Assembly (NCBI RefSeq): GCF_031845305.1
Contig: NZ_JAVREH010000012.1
Span: 51,416 to 115,415, forward strand
Direction of reading: 5' to 3'
DNA length: 64,000 nucleotides
Source of the DNA: Jatrophihabitans_A lederbergiae
GTDB taxonomy: Bacteria > Actinomycetota > Actinomycetes > Mycobacteriales > Jatrophihabitantaceae
Each line of letters opens with the position of its first letter. Within the stretch, counting starts at the first letter, position 1. Below, piece after piece: positions 19,629-28,655 of this stretch. The notes beneath the pieces are model-generated. The model worked only from the letters and a program-made list of their open reading frames with translations. It was not told where the DNA came from and ran no database searches. The translations under genes were made by a program, and so were the position numbers.

Positions 19629-22600
19629 CAGAAACGGACGCCGGAACCGACGCCGGGACGCACGTCGGCACCGACTACGACTCGGCGGTCGCACTGGTCG
19701 GGATGTCGGGCCGGTTTCCGGGCGCACGTAGCGTCGGCGACCTGTGGCAGAACCTGTTGGCCGGAGTCAAGGGCCTACGCGAGTTCACCGACGAGGAGCT
19801 GATCGCGGCGGGTGCGGAGCCTGGCCGGCTCGCCGACCCGCGCTACGTGCGGACCGGTGGCGCCCTGGATGAGCCGGACTGGTTCGACGCCTCGGTGTTC
19901 GGGATCAACCCGCGCGAGGCCGAGACGATGGACCCGCAGCACAGGCTGTTCCTGGAGTGCTCGTGGGAGGCCATGGAGGGCGCCGGCTACTGCCCGACTG
20001 ACATGCCCGGCCAGGTCGCGGTCTTCGCCGGTTGCGGATTCCCCGACTACATCGTCCAGAACCTGCAGCAGCTCGCGGGTGAGCCCGGTGGCGCGCTGCT
20101 GATGGCGGTCGGCAACGAGCGGGACTCGCTGGCCTCGCTGGTGTCCTACAAGCTCGGCTTGCGCGGTCCGGCCATCGCGGTGCAGACGTTCTGCTCGACG
20201 TCGATGGTTGCCGTGCACCTGGCGTGCCAGAGCCTGCTGACCTACGAGTGCGACATCGCGGTGGCCGGCGGTGCCTACATCCCGCTTCCCCAGCCCTCTG
20301 GTTACCTATACGAACAGGGTGGAATCACCTCACCGGACGGCCGGGTACGCAGCCTGGACGCCGAGGCCAACGGCACCGTGATGGGCAGCGGCGTCGGCGC
20401 GGTGACGTTGAAGAGAATGTCCGACGCGCTCGCCGACGGTGACCTCATCCACGCCGTGATCCTGGGTTCGGCGGTGAACAACGACGGCCGGGTCCGCGCC
20501 GGTTACACCGCGCCCGGGGTTGACGGCGAGGCCGAAGTCATGGAGCTCGCGCTGGGCGTCGCGGGGGTGAAGCCTGAGAGCATCGGCTACGTCGAGTGCC
20601 ACGCCACCGGCACGACGCTCGGCGATTCCATAGAGTTGGCCGCGCTTAACCGGGTCTTCTCCCAGGCCCGCGACACTCCCTGCGTCCTCAGCACGCTCAA
20701 GCCCAGCCTGGGTCACCTCGACCGGGCCTCGGGCGTCACCGGGCTGATGAGGGCGGCGATGAACCTCAAGCACGGCGTGCTTCCGTCGACCCCGAACTAC
20801 CAGAGTCCGAACCCGGCGCTGGCCAACGCCGGAGACCGGTTCACCGTGCTGACCGAGCACCAGCCCTGGCCCGAGGGCGCGCATCCCCGGCGCGCCGGCG
20901 TCAGCTCGTTCGGCCTCGGCGGCACGAACGCCCATGTGGTGATGGAACAACCGCCGCTTCGTGCAGCGCGACCGGCGCGTCCCGGCCCGCAGCTGTTGAC
21001 CTTCTCGGCGGTGGATGACAAGGCGCTCGCGAAGGTTACCGAGCGGCTGCGCAACCACCTCGCCGGACATGCCGAGGACGACCTCGCCGACGTCGCGTTC
21101 ACCCTGCAGGTGTCGCGCGGTGGCTTCGCGCTGCGCCGCGCCGTGGTGTGCTCCGACTCCGACGATGCGCTGGCCGCGCTGGCCGACCCCGCGCGGTGGA
21201 TCGACGGCAAGACCCAGCGGCGCGATCCCAAGGTCGCCCTGGTGGCTCCCGAGACCGAGGTGCCCACCGGCTGGTGGCAAGACCTGCGGGCCGCGATCGC
21301 CGGCCTGCGCGGCACCGCCGGCCCGACCGCTTCCGCCACTGACGAGGCCACCCTCAGCGCGCTCGCCGACGGCCTCAGCGGCCTCGGCGTGCAGTTGCTG
21401 CGCGGCGGCTCGGACGAGACGGCCGCTGTCGAGAGGATCGTCGTCGCCCCCGAGTCCGGCGAGCCGGCGTCGCAGTGGCTGCTGGCCACCATCGCCCGGC
21501 TCTGGCAGGCCGGCAGCACCATCAACTGGCCGGCCCTGCACCATGGCGGCGGCCAGCGGGTAGAGCTGCCAACCTATGCCTTCCAGCGCCGCCGGTACTG
21601 GATCGAGGCCAAGTCCACCGTCGAGGTGCCCAACGTCTGGTGGTCAGCCCCCACGACCACCACCCGAACGTTCGACCGGGCGCAGTGGGCGTACCAGCCG
21701 ACCTGGCAGGTGCAGCCGCACCTGGTCGCCAATCTCGACGAGCAGCTCCGGCTGGCTGGTCCGTGGCTGGTGTTCAGCGCCGACACCACAGGCGAGGCAT
21801 TGATCGCCCGGCTCTCAGGCAGCGGAGCGGAGGTGCTGGCGGTCCGTCCCGGCGAGGAATTCGACCAGGACGACGCGGGTGATTACACCGTCCGGGTCGA
21901 CTCGAAAACGGACATGGCGGAACTCGTCGGCTCACTGATGGTCAGTCCGCGTTCAATCGTGCACGGCTTCAGCCTCGCCAGCGCCGAGGCCGGATCCACC
22001 GACCCGGTCGAGCACTTCACCGCCGAGCAGCACCGCGGCTTCTACTCCGCGCTGGCACTCACCGCCGAGCTCGTGGACGACACGGGGGCCGCCCCGCGCG
22101 CCGAACTGGTGTTGCTGACGTCCGGGGCGGTGGGAGTGGTGGGCTCTGACCTGCGCCATCCCGAGCACGCGACCCTCGCAGCGCTGGCACCCAGCCTGTC
22201 CCAGGAGAACCCACGGCTCCGCTCGCGCCACATCGATGTCGACACCGTGCCGGAGGGCAACGCCCGCGCGCTGAGCCGCACCATCACCGAGATTCTGACC
22301 ACCGCGGTACTGCCGCACGAGGGACCGGTTGCCGTACGGACCGGTGAGGCCTGGCTGCGCCGTTATCAGCCCTTCGCCATCGAGGAGCCGACCGAGCAGG
22401 ACCCGCCGATCCGCGCCGGTGACACGGTGCTGATCACCGGCGGCCTCGGTGACATCGGCCTGGTGCTGTCGAGGCACCTGGCCAGCCGCTACGGCGCCAA
22501 GCTGGTGCTCACCGCGCGCTCGGCATTGCCGCCGCGCGAGGAGTGGGATGCCTACCTGGCCGAAGTGCCGGGCGGCGGAGAGCGAACCGCCCGTCATATC

Positions 22601-23620
22601 AAGAGCGTTCTCGATCTCGAGCAACGCGGCGCGCAGGTGCTGGCAATGTCGGCAGATGTGGCCGATACCGTCCAGATGCAGGCGGTCATCGACGCCGGGG
22701 TCGAGCGCTTCGGCGGGATCGACGTGGTCGTGCATGGTGCCGGTGTGCAGGACGGGGCGTTCTTCAACTTCGCTCACCTGATGGACCGTGCGGCGTGCCA
22801 GGCGCACTTCGATGCCAAGGTGACGGGCTTCCACGTCCTGCAGCAGGTGCTGGGCGACCACGCTCGGGACCGCCGGATCACGATGTCCTCGCTGGCGGCG
22901 GTGCTCGGTGGGATGACCCTCGCGCCCTACGCCAGTGCAAATGCCGGTCTGGACGCCTACACCCGGGTGGCACGGAGTGCCGATGCCGGGCGCTGGATCA
23001 CCATCGACTGGGATACCTGGAACATCGATCCCGAGCGTCTGCAGGGACATGGTCCCGGCGTGACCGACTACGCGATGATGCCGGCCGAGGCCGTCGACGT
23101 GTTCGAGCGGAGCCTCGCGGCCGGCGCGCAGGTCGGTCACCTGGTCATCTCGACCGGTTCCCTGGGCAACCGCCTCGAACAATGGGTGACCGGTGATCTG
23201 CACGACGTCGACGATGACGAGGCCACCGACGATCGCGAGCGCCATCCGCGACCGGACCTCAGCACCCCGTATGTCACGCCGAAGGAGGGCACCGAAACGG
23301 TCGTCGCCGAGATCTGGTCCCGGGTGCTGCGGATCGAGCCGATCGGAACCGCCGACAACTTCTTCGAGCTCGGCGGGCACTCCCTGATCGCGATCGACCT
23401 GACCGCGCGCATCCGCAAGTCCTTCGGCATCTCTATCCCGGTCACCGGGCTGCTGGAGTGCCCGACCGTCCGGCAGCTCGCGAACCTGATCGACTCGACC
23501 GTTGCAGGGGAATCCGGCAGGGCAGCCGAGGATGACAGCACGGCAGCCGACGCGGGCCTCGCAGACCGTGACGCCGGGGATGCCGCCGGACAGGAGGCGA
23601 ACGCCGATGCGACAGCCTGA
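19625..23620 (+). CDS. Type I polyketide synthase with AT-less module: KS-(no AT)-KR-ACP
   Basis: 1331 residues, about 260 shorter than the neighbouring module protein. KS begins near residue 20 (ALVGMSGRFPGARS), with Cys190 in TFCSTSM and His in ECHATGT and SLGHLD. After the KS the usual KS-AT linker is kept (VAFTLQVSRGGFALRR), and the post-AT linker is also recognisable (LWQAGSTINWPALH then LPTYAFQRRRYW). The AT core between them, with its GxSxG serine and HAFH region, is absent and replaced by roughly 85 residues. KR has TGGLGDIGL, MSSLAAVLGG and PYASANAGL and looks active. ACP Ser1253 lies in GGHSLIA. There is no TE. The module must be loaded by an AT acting in trans, by a neighbour, or be inactive for extension. 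Confidence 0.93.
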   Translation: MTETDAGTDAGTHVGTDYDSAVALVGMSGRFPGARSVGDLWQNLLAGVKGLREFTDEELIAAGAEPGRLADPRYVRTGGALDEPDWFDASVFGINPREAETMDPQHRLFLECSWEAMEGAGYCPTDMPGQVAVFAGCGFPDYIVQNLQQLAGEPGGALLMAVGNERDSLASLVSYKLGLRGPAIAVQTFCSTSMVAVHLACQSLLTYECDIAVAGGAYIPLPQPSGYLYEQGGITSPDGRVRSLDAEANGTVMGSGVGAVTLKRMSDALADGDLIHAVILGSAVNNDGRVRAGYTAPGVDGEAEVMELALGVAGVKPESIGYVECHATGTTLGDSIELAALNRVFSQARDTPCVLSTLKPSLGHLDRASGVTGLMRAAMNLKHGVLPSTPNYQSPNPALANAGDRFTVLTEHQPWPEGAHPRRAGVSSFGLGGTNAHVVMEQPPLRAARPARPGPQLLTFSAVDDKALAKVTERLRNHLAGHAEDDLADVAFTLQVSRGGFALRRAVVCSDSDDALAALADPARWIDGKTQRRDPKVALVAPETEVPTGWWQDLRAAIAGLRGTAGPTASATDEATLSALADGLSGLGVQLLRGGSDETAAVERIVVAPESGEPASQWLLATIARLWQAGSTINWPALHHGGGQRVELPTYAFQRRRYWIEAKSTVEVPNVWWSAPTTTTRTFDRAQWAYQPTWQVQPHLVANLDEQLRLAGPWLVFSADTTGEALIARLSGSGAEVLAVRPGEEFDQDDAGDYTVRVDSKTDMAELVGSLMVSPRSIVHGFSLASAEAGSTDPVEHFTAEQHRGFYSALALTAELVDDTGAAPRAELVLLTSGAVGVVGSDLRHPEHATLAALAPSLSQENPRLRSRHIDVDTVPEGNARALSRTITEILTTAVLPHEGPVAVRTGEAWLRRYQPFAIEEPTEQDPPIRAGDTVLITGGLGDIGLVLSRHLASRYGAKLVLTARSALPPREEWDAYLAEVPGGGERTARHIKSVLDLEQRGAQVLAMSADVADTVQMQAVIDAGVERFGGIDVVVHGAGVQDGAFFNFAHLMDRAACQAHFDAKVTGFHVLQQVLGDHARDRRITMSSLAAVLGGMTLAPYASANAGLDAYTRVARSADAGRWITIDWDTWNIDPERLQGHGPGVTDYAMMPAEAVDVFERSLAAGAQVGHLVISTGSLGNRLEQWVTGDLHDVDDDEATDDRERHPRPDLSTPYVTPKEGTETVVAEIWSRVLRIEPIGTADNFFELGGHSLIAIDLTARIRKSFGISIPVTGLLECPTVRQLANLIDSTVAGESGRAAEDDSTAADAGLADRDAGDAAGQEANADATA

Positions 23621-24767
23621 GTACGTCCGCACGGTCCAGGCCTTCGCGCGCAGGGAATTGATCGGTCAGGAACGGTTGCTGGACTCACTCGCCGACGCGC
23701 CGCTGCCGCTCTACGGCCGCTTCGCCGAAACGGGCCTTGCGAACTGGTGGTTGCCCAAGGAGCATGGCGGCCTCGGGCTGAACCTGGAGGAGAGCGTCCG
23801 GATCGTCTCGGAGCTGGCCTACGGCGATGCGGGTGCCGCGTTCATGCTGTTCATCCCGGTGCTGACGACCAGCATGGTCGGTTGGTACGCAAGCGAGCAG
23901 CTCAGGAAACGCTACCTCAGCACCATGGTCGAACAGAACGGCTCTTGCGCCACGCTGGGCAGCGAGCACGAGGCCGGCAGTGAGTTGGCGCGCATCACGA
24001 CCACCGTGCGCCGGGACGGGAACTTCCTCGTCCTCAATGGGCACAAGGCCTACTCGACCAATGCCGACTTCGGCCAGTTCCTGGTCGTGCTGGCACGGGT
24101 CGAGGGTAGTACGTCAGAGTTCCTGGCCGTCCTCGTTCCGCGCGACACGCCCGGCATCACCGTCGACAAGCGATGGGAGATGATCGGCCTGCGCTCGTCG
24201 GGCACGTACCAGGTCTCGCTGGCCGACTGCCGGGTACCGGCCGACAACGCGCTGGCGGGCAACGGGCTGCGACTGCTCGAGGTGGGCCTGAACGCGAGCC
24301 GGATCCTGATCGCCACCACGGGGCTGGGCATCGCCCGCCGGATTCGCGATCTGTGCATGGAGTACGCCAAGACCAAGTCGGTCAAGGGCGCACCGCTTGC
24401 CGGAAACGCCGTATTCGCCGCCAAACTCGGCCAGTTCGAGATGCTGATCGGGGTGATGACGAACCAGTGCCTGACGGCGGCACGGGAGTACGACGCGATC
24501 GCGGCGCGGCCGGACGCGGGCGAGGAGTTCCTGCGGGTGGGCACGCTCAAGTCGGCGCTCACCACGAAGATGTTCTGCGGCCAGAGCGGTTGGCAGATCG
24601 CCTCGACGGCCTCGGAAATGTTCGGCGGGTTCGGTTACACCCACGAGGCGGTCATCGGAAAGTTGATGCGTGACATGCGCTACGTCTCGATCGTCGAGGG
24701 TGGCGACGACGTGCTGCGCGACCTGGTCTTCAGCCGGTACGTGGTCCCGGTCTCGAAACGCTCCTGA
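23607..24767 (+). CDS. Acyl-CoA dehydrogenase-family protein at the end of the PKS cluster
   Basis: 386 residues. N-terminal helical region, then CATLGSEHEAGSELARI in place of the usual EPEAGSD block, MFGGFGYTHEAVIGKLMRDM, and IVEGGDDVLRDL with the expected Glu. The ATG at 23607 is chosen because AGGAGG (23592) is well placed; it overlaps the PKS stop by 14 bp, so it belongs to the same operon. It differs from the extender-pathway dehydrogenase at 6907. It may desaturate or otherwise oxidise a starter, an ACP-bound intermediate or the product; the substrate cannot be read from sequence. Confidence 0.85.
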   Translation: MRQPEYVRTVQAFARRELIGQERLLDSLADAPLPLYGRFAETGLANWWLPKEHGGLGLNLEESVRIVSELAYGDAGAAFMLFIPVLTTSMVGWYASEQLRKRYLSTMVEQNGSCATLGSEHEAGSELARITTTVRRDGNFLVLNGHKAYSTNADFGQFLVVLARVEGSTSEFLAVLVPRDTPGITVDKRWEMIGLRSSGTYQVSLADCRVPADNALAGNGLRLLEVGLNASRILIATTGLGIARRIRDLCMEYAKTKSVKGAPLAGNAVFAAKLGQFEMLIGVMTNQCLTAAREYDAIAARPDAGEEFLRVGTLKSALTTKMFCGQSGWQIASTASEMFGGFGYTHEAVIGKLMRDMRYVSIVEGGDDVLRDLVFSRYVVPVSKRS

Positions 24768-24799
24768 CCCGGGCCGGCTGACCAACCCGGGCGCCTCTC

Positions 24800-25846
24800 T
24801 CAGCCGAGCCGGAAGTCGGGGAAGATCGCGCCCACCGCGATGCCCGCGATGAACAGCCAACCGAACAGCCGGTTGTGCACCAGGCAGACCCGGTGGTACC
24901 AGAGCGGCCAGCCGACGTAACCGGCCGGCGGCTCGTTCGGTGCGGGCTGCGACATCACCCGCAGCGCGTGCAGCGCCCGGGGCGCGGCGAACAGCACCAC
25001 CGCGGTGAACGGGCTCAGCGCGCCGACCGCGATCGCCAGCGCCGTGACGAGGTACATCGCGACGACGGCGGTCCGGTTCAGCGTGCGGGCGCCTTTCTCA
25101 CCCAGCAGCACCGGCAGCGTCCGCTGGTCCTGCGAGGTGTCGAACGCGCGCTGGTCGATGTGCTTGCCGACGAGGATCGACGCAACGCCCAGTCCGGCCG
25201 GAACCGAGGCCAGGTAGGCGCCGCCGGACAGGTGCCCGGTGATCACGTAGTACCCGCCACCGATCATCAGCGGCCCCCACACCGCGAATGCGGCGACCTC
25301 TCCCAGCCCCAGTTCCTTCAGGGCCTTGGGCGCGGCGTCATAGGCGTAGAGCAGCACCCCGCCGATCACGGTCAGCACGAGTGCGGGCCAGCCCCGCAGC
25401 GCGATGAAGTACGCGGCGATGGCGAGAGCCAGGACGGCCAGCACCGCGAGACCGCTGGCCAGCAAGCGCGGCGTGACCGCACCGCTGGCGATCGGGTGCA
25501 GCGTGTACCGGCGTCGCGGCGAGTCGGCGGTGTCGTGGCCGCGGCGGTAGCCGAAGTAGTCGTTGGACAGGTTGCTGATGGCGTGCAACACGACATATCC
25601 CATGAATACCAGGAGAAACGGCAACACCCCCAGCCGCCGGTCGGTCAGTGCGAGCAGTCCGGCAATCACGGCCGACTGGGCTGAGATCACCAGGATGACG
25701 CTGCGCGAGGCGTACAGGAAGCGGGTCACCGGATCCAGGTCGGAGAACTCGTCGGCCTGTGCTGGATAGAACCCGGTGAACGCGCCGACCCAGGCGAACG
25801 GGCCGCGCTGCGGGCGCTTGCCCAGGGCGGGTGTGGCTTGAGCCAT
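24800..25846 (-). CDS. UbiA-family prenyltransferase (MenA-like)
   Basis: 348 residues with about eight or nine hydrophobic helices. The first Asp-rich motif is NDYFGYRRGHD; the second region includes HIDQRAFDTSQD. These bind the prenyl diphosphate and Mg in intramembrane aromatic prenyltransferases such as MenA and UbiA. The ATG at 25846 has AGGAAGAGG upstream; a 20-residue upstream extension is possible but unlikely. It is convergent with the PKS cluster and separated from the arsenic genes by 69 bp, so it is probably independent of both. Quinone biosynthesis is the most likely role. Confidence 0.8.
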   Translation of the reverse strand: MAQATPALGKRPQRGPFAWVGAFTGFYPAQADEFSDLDPVTRFLYASRSVILVISAQSAVIAGLLALTDRRLGVLPFLLVFMGYVVLHAISNLSNDYFGYRRGHDTADSPRRRYTLHPIASGAVTPRLLASGLAVLAVLALAIAAYFIALRGWPALVLTVIGGVLLYAYDAAPKALKELGLGEVAAFAVWGPLMIGGGYYVITGHLSGGAYLASVPAGLGVASILVGKHIDQRAFDTSQDQRTLPVLLGEKGARTLNRTAVVAMYLVTALAIAVGALSPFTAVVLFAAPRALHALRVMSQPAPNEPPAGYVGWPLWYHRVCLVHNRLFGWLFIAGIAVGAIFPDFRLG

Positions 25847-25915
25847 GGTCGTCCTCTTCCTTGTCGAGACAACCTCACAGTACGACCGCTGTAAGCAGGC
25901 CCGCACCGTGGCGGT

Positions 25916-26320
25916 TCATCGGCCGAGCAACTCGTCGACGAGCGACTGGACGCGGGCGCGTATCTCGTCCCGGATGGGCCGTACGTCCTCGACGCTCCGG
26001 CCGGCCGGATCGGGCAGGTCCCAGTCCTCGTAGCGCTTACCGGGAAAGATCGGACAGGTGTCGCCGCAGCCCATGGTGATCACCGCATCGGAGTCGCGCA
26101 CCGCTCCGACGGTGAGGATCTTGGGCTGCTCGGCGGTGATATCGATGCCGACCTCGGCCATCACGGCGATCGCGGACGGGTTTATCCGCTCGGCGGGTTC
26201 GGAGCCGGCGGACCTGACCTCGATCCGGTCCCCGGCGAGGTGGTGCAGCCAGCCCTGGGCCATCTGGGACCGGCCGGCGTTGTGGACACAGACGAACAGC
26301 ACGCTCGGCTTGCCGGTCAT
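25916..26320 (-). CDS. arsC: Arsenate reductase, low-molecular-weight phosphatase type
   Basis: 134 residues. The catalytic P-loop is CVHNAGRS near the N-terminus (C-X5-R), and ITMGCGDTCP with DWDLPDP is the second signature of ArsC relatives of low-molecular-weight tyrosine phosphatases. It reduces arsenate to arsenite for export by Acr3. The start ATG overlaps the acr3 stop (ATGA). It happens to lie in the same reading frame as the 5' part of acr3, so a single open frame runs through both because of the acr3 frameshift; this is not a real fusion. Confidence 0.93.
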   Translation of the reverse strand: MTGKPSVLFVCVHNAGRSQMAQGWLHHLAGDRIEVRSAGSEPAERINPSAIAVMAEVGIDITAEQPKILTVGAVRDSDAVITMGCGDTCPIFPGKRYEDWDLPDPAGRSVEDVRPIRDEIRARVQSLVDELLGR

Positions 26321-27430
26321 GAGCGTGCCCCCTGCCGGTCTGCTACCACTGATTCGGCCGGATACCAGCGGCGGCGGATCCACAACGCCACGTAGACCAG
26401 CGCGACCAGGACCGGTACCTCGATGAGCGGACCCACGACACCCGCCAGGGCCTGGCCGGACGTGGCCCCGAAGGTCCCGATCGCCACGGCGATGGCCAGC
26501 TCGAAGTTGTTTCCGGCGGCGGTGAAGGCCAGTGTGGTGGTCTTGGCATAGCCCAGTTTCAGTCGATGACCCAAGGCAAACCCCCCGAAGAACATGAGCC
26601 CGAAGTACCCCAGCAGCGGAAGCGCGATCCGGGCGACGTCCCAGGGTCGATTGGTGATCGTATGCCCCTGCAGCGCGAACAGCACCACGATGGTGAACAG
26701 CAGCCCGTACAGTGCGACCGGTCCGATGCGGTAGCAGCCGGCCCTCGTACCAGTCCCGTCCCTTTGCACGTTCGCCCAGGGCGCGGGTCAGGTAGCCGGC
26801 GACCAGCGGAATGCCGAGAAAGACGAGAACCGACAAGGCAATGGCCACGACCGAGAAGTGTGCGCTGGTCGTGGAGAACCCCAGCCAGTGCGGCAGCACC
26901 TGCAGGTAGAACCAGCCGAGCGCCGCGAATGCCAGGATCTGGAAGACCGAGTTGATCGCGACGAGGACGGCCGCCGCGTCGCGATCACCGCACGCCAGCT
27001 CATTCCAGATCAGCACCATCGCAATGCAGCGGGCGAGTCCGACGACGATGAGGCCGGTGCGGTAGGCCGGCAGGTCCGGCAGCAGCAGCCAGGCAAGGGT
27101 GAACATCAGCGCGGGGCCGACGATCCAGTTGAGGAGCAGCGAGCCGGCGAGCAGCCTGCGGTCGCCGGTGACCCGCCCGAGCTGGTTGTAGCGCACCTTC
27201 GCCAGCACCGGATACATCATGAGCAGCAGGCCGAGCGCGATCGACAGGCTGATCGAGCCGACCTTGACCGAGTCCAGATCCCCTGCCAGTGAGGGGACGG
27301 CGCGGCCCAGCCCGATACCGACCGCCATGGCGGTGATGATCCATACCGGCAAGAAGCGGTCGAGCGTGGACAGCTTGGCGAGCACCGGTCCGTCGAGGTT
27401 CGCCGGCCGTTCGTAGACGACGTCGCTCAT
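26317..27430 (-). pseudogene. acr3: Arsenite efflux permease Acr3, frameshifted
   Basis: The first ~230 residues read in one frame from ATG at 27430 and contain FLPVWIITAMAVGIGLG and the essential Cys in GLARCIAMVLIWNELACG. The C-terminal part continues in another frame from RIGPVALYGLLFTIVVLFA to the stop at 26317. The break is at about 26728, in the short loop after DWYEGRLLP: the family needs one more residue before IGPVALY, so two bases are missing or one is extra. Ten membrane segments are present in total across the two frames. Either the gene is a recent pseudogene or the assembly has an indel. Coupled to arsM upstream (4-bp overlap) and arsC downstream. Confidence 0.85.
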
Positions 27431-28230
27431 GCGTGTGCTGGCCCAGCCGGCTTGCTCGCCCGGACGATGGCGCCGTGCATGTCCGGAGCGGCCTCATGGG
27501 TGAAGATCACGTCCGCATCGGTGAATCCGGCCTCGGACAGTTCGTGCAGGTACTCGGCCCGGGACAGCGCTCCGGCGATGCAGCCGACGTAGGAGCCGCG
27601 CTCGGCACGCACTTGGGGGGCCAGGTGGTCCTCGGCCACGACGTCGGAGATCCCGATGCGCCCGCCGGGGACCAGCACCCGGAACATCTCGGCGATCACG
27701 GCCGGCTTGTCGGTGGACAGGTTGATCACGCAGTTGGAGATCACCACGTCGACCGAGGCGTCGGGTAGTGGAATGTCCTCGATGGTTCCCTTCACGAACT
27801 CGACGTTGGTCGCCCCGGCCTTGGTCGCATTGGCGCGGGCCAGGGTGAGCATCTCCTCCGTCATGTCCAGGCCGTAGGCGAAGCCGGTGCTGCCGACCCG
27901 TCGTGCTGAGAGCAGCACGTCGATGCCGCCACCGGAGCCCAGGTCCAGCACCCGCTCGCCGGCACGGAGGTCCGCCACCGCCAGCGGGTTGCCGCAGCCC
28001 AGGCTCGCCGCGATCGCTTCGGCCGGCAGTTCACCGTGCTCGTCGGCGCTGTACAGGGCGGCTCCGAAGACAGCCTCGACCTCGCCGCCCCCACAGCACG
28101 AGGTCTGCGTGCCACAGCACTGGTCCGCGTCCACCACGGCAAGCGCGCTCGCACTGGCATCAGCGCTCACCGCGTTCGCGGCTTCGGCATAGCGCAGGCG
28201 AACCTGTTCGCGGATGTCCTGATCAGTCAT
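27427..28230 (-). CDS. arsM: Arsenite S-adenosylmethionine methyltransferase
   Basis: 267 residues. SAM motif VLDLGSGGGIDVLLSA, and the three conserved arsenic-binding cysteines are visible: LGCGNPLA, SNCVINLS and YVGCIAGAL. An extra Cys cluster lies near the N-terminus (DQCCGTQTSCCGGGE), often seen in ArsM. It methylates arsenite to volatile or more easily exported species. The ATG at 28230 has GGAGG just upstream; a start 12 bp earlier is less likely. Divergent from arsR and first gene of the arsM-acr3-arsC operon. Confidence 0.93.
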   Translation of the reverse strand: MTDQDIREQVRLRYAEAANAVSADASASALAVVDADQCCGTQTSCCGGGEVEAVFGAALYSADEHGELPAEAIAASLGCGNPLAVADLRAGERVLDLGSGGGIDVLLSARRVGSTGFAYGLDMTEEMLTLARANATKAGATNVEFVKGTIEDIPLPDASVDVVISNCVINLSTDKPAVIAEMFRVLVPGGRIGISDVVAEDHLAPQVRAERGSYVGCIAGALSRAEYLHELSEAGFTDADVIFTHEAAPDMHGAIVRASKPAGPAHA

Positions 28231-28241
28231 CGAGGCCTCCA

Positions 28242-28279
28242 ATCGATAATCTTCGATGCATCAACGATCAGTGATTGAT
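28242..28279. promoter_or_regulatory. Candidate ArsR operators between arsM and arsR
   Basis: Two inverted repeats lie in the 83-bp divergent region: ATCGA (28242-28246) with TCGAT (28253-28257), and ATCAA (28260-28264) with TTGAT (28275-28279). The second resembles the ATCAA-N-TTGAT form of ArsR/SmtB sites, with a 10-base spacer instead of 6. Position suits repression of both directions. Confidence 0.5.
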
Positions 28280-28313
28280 CGACGAATGTCAATACGACTG
28301 GCAGACTAGGTGC

Positions 28314-28655
28314 ATGACCCTTCCGCTCGTCATCGACGTCGAGGCCTGCTGCAGCCCGGTTCCAGGCGGCGTTCTGGATACCGAATCAGCCGCGCGGCTC
28401 GCCCGGGTGTTCAAGGCGCTCGGTGATCCCGCCCGGTTGCGGCTGCTCTCGCTGATCGCCGCGCAGGAGGGCGGTGAGGCGTGCATCTGCAATCTGACCG
28501 AGCCGGTGGGGCTGAGCCAGGGGACGGTGTCGCACCACATGAAGATCCTCGCCGGAGCCGGCCTGGTCAGCCGCGAGCAGCGCGGCAAGTGGGCGTACTA
28601 CCGGGTGCAGCGGCAGGCTTTGGACGCTGTGGGTAGATCGCTGGCCGGCATGTGA
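28314..28655 (+). CDS. arsR: ArsR-family arsenic-responsive repressor
   Basis: 113 residues, winged-helix repressor. The recognition helix region is LSQGTVSHHMKILAGAGLV and the wing is REQRGKWAYYRV. Candidate arsenite ligands are ACC near the N-terminus (residues 11-12) and EACICNL before the recognition helix, a pattern as in actinobacterial ArsR proteins. Start ATG at 28314 is preferred over an upstream alternative, since the upstream extension would run over the operator. It controls the divergent arsM-acr3-arsC operon. Confidence 0.92.
   Translation: MTLPLVIDVEACCSPVPGGVLDTESAARLARVFKALGDPARLRLLSLIAAQEGGEACICNLTEPVGLSQGTVSHHMKILAGAGLVSREQRGKWAYYRVQRQALDAVGRSLAGM

Noticed and set aside
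25916..27430. Single 504-residue open frame spanning acr3 and arsC
   Set aside because: It is a product of the acr3 frameshift; the middle part is out of frame, and arsC has its own overlapping start.
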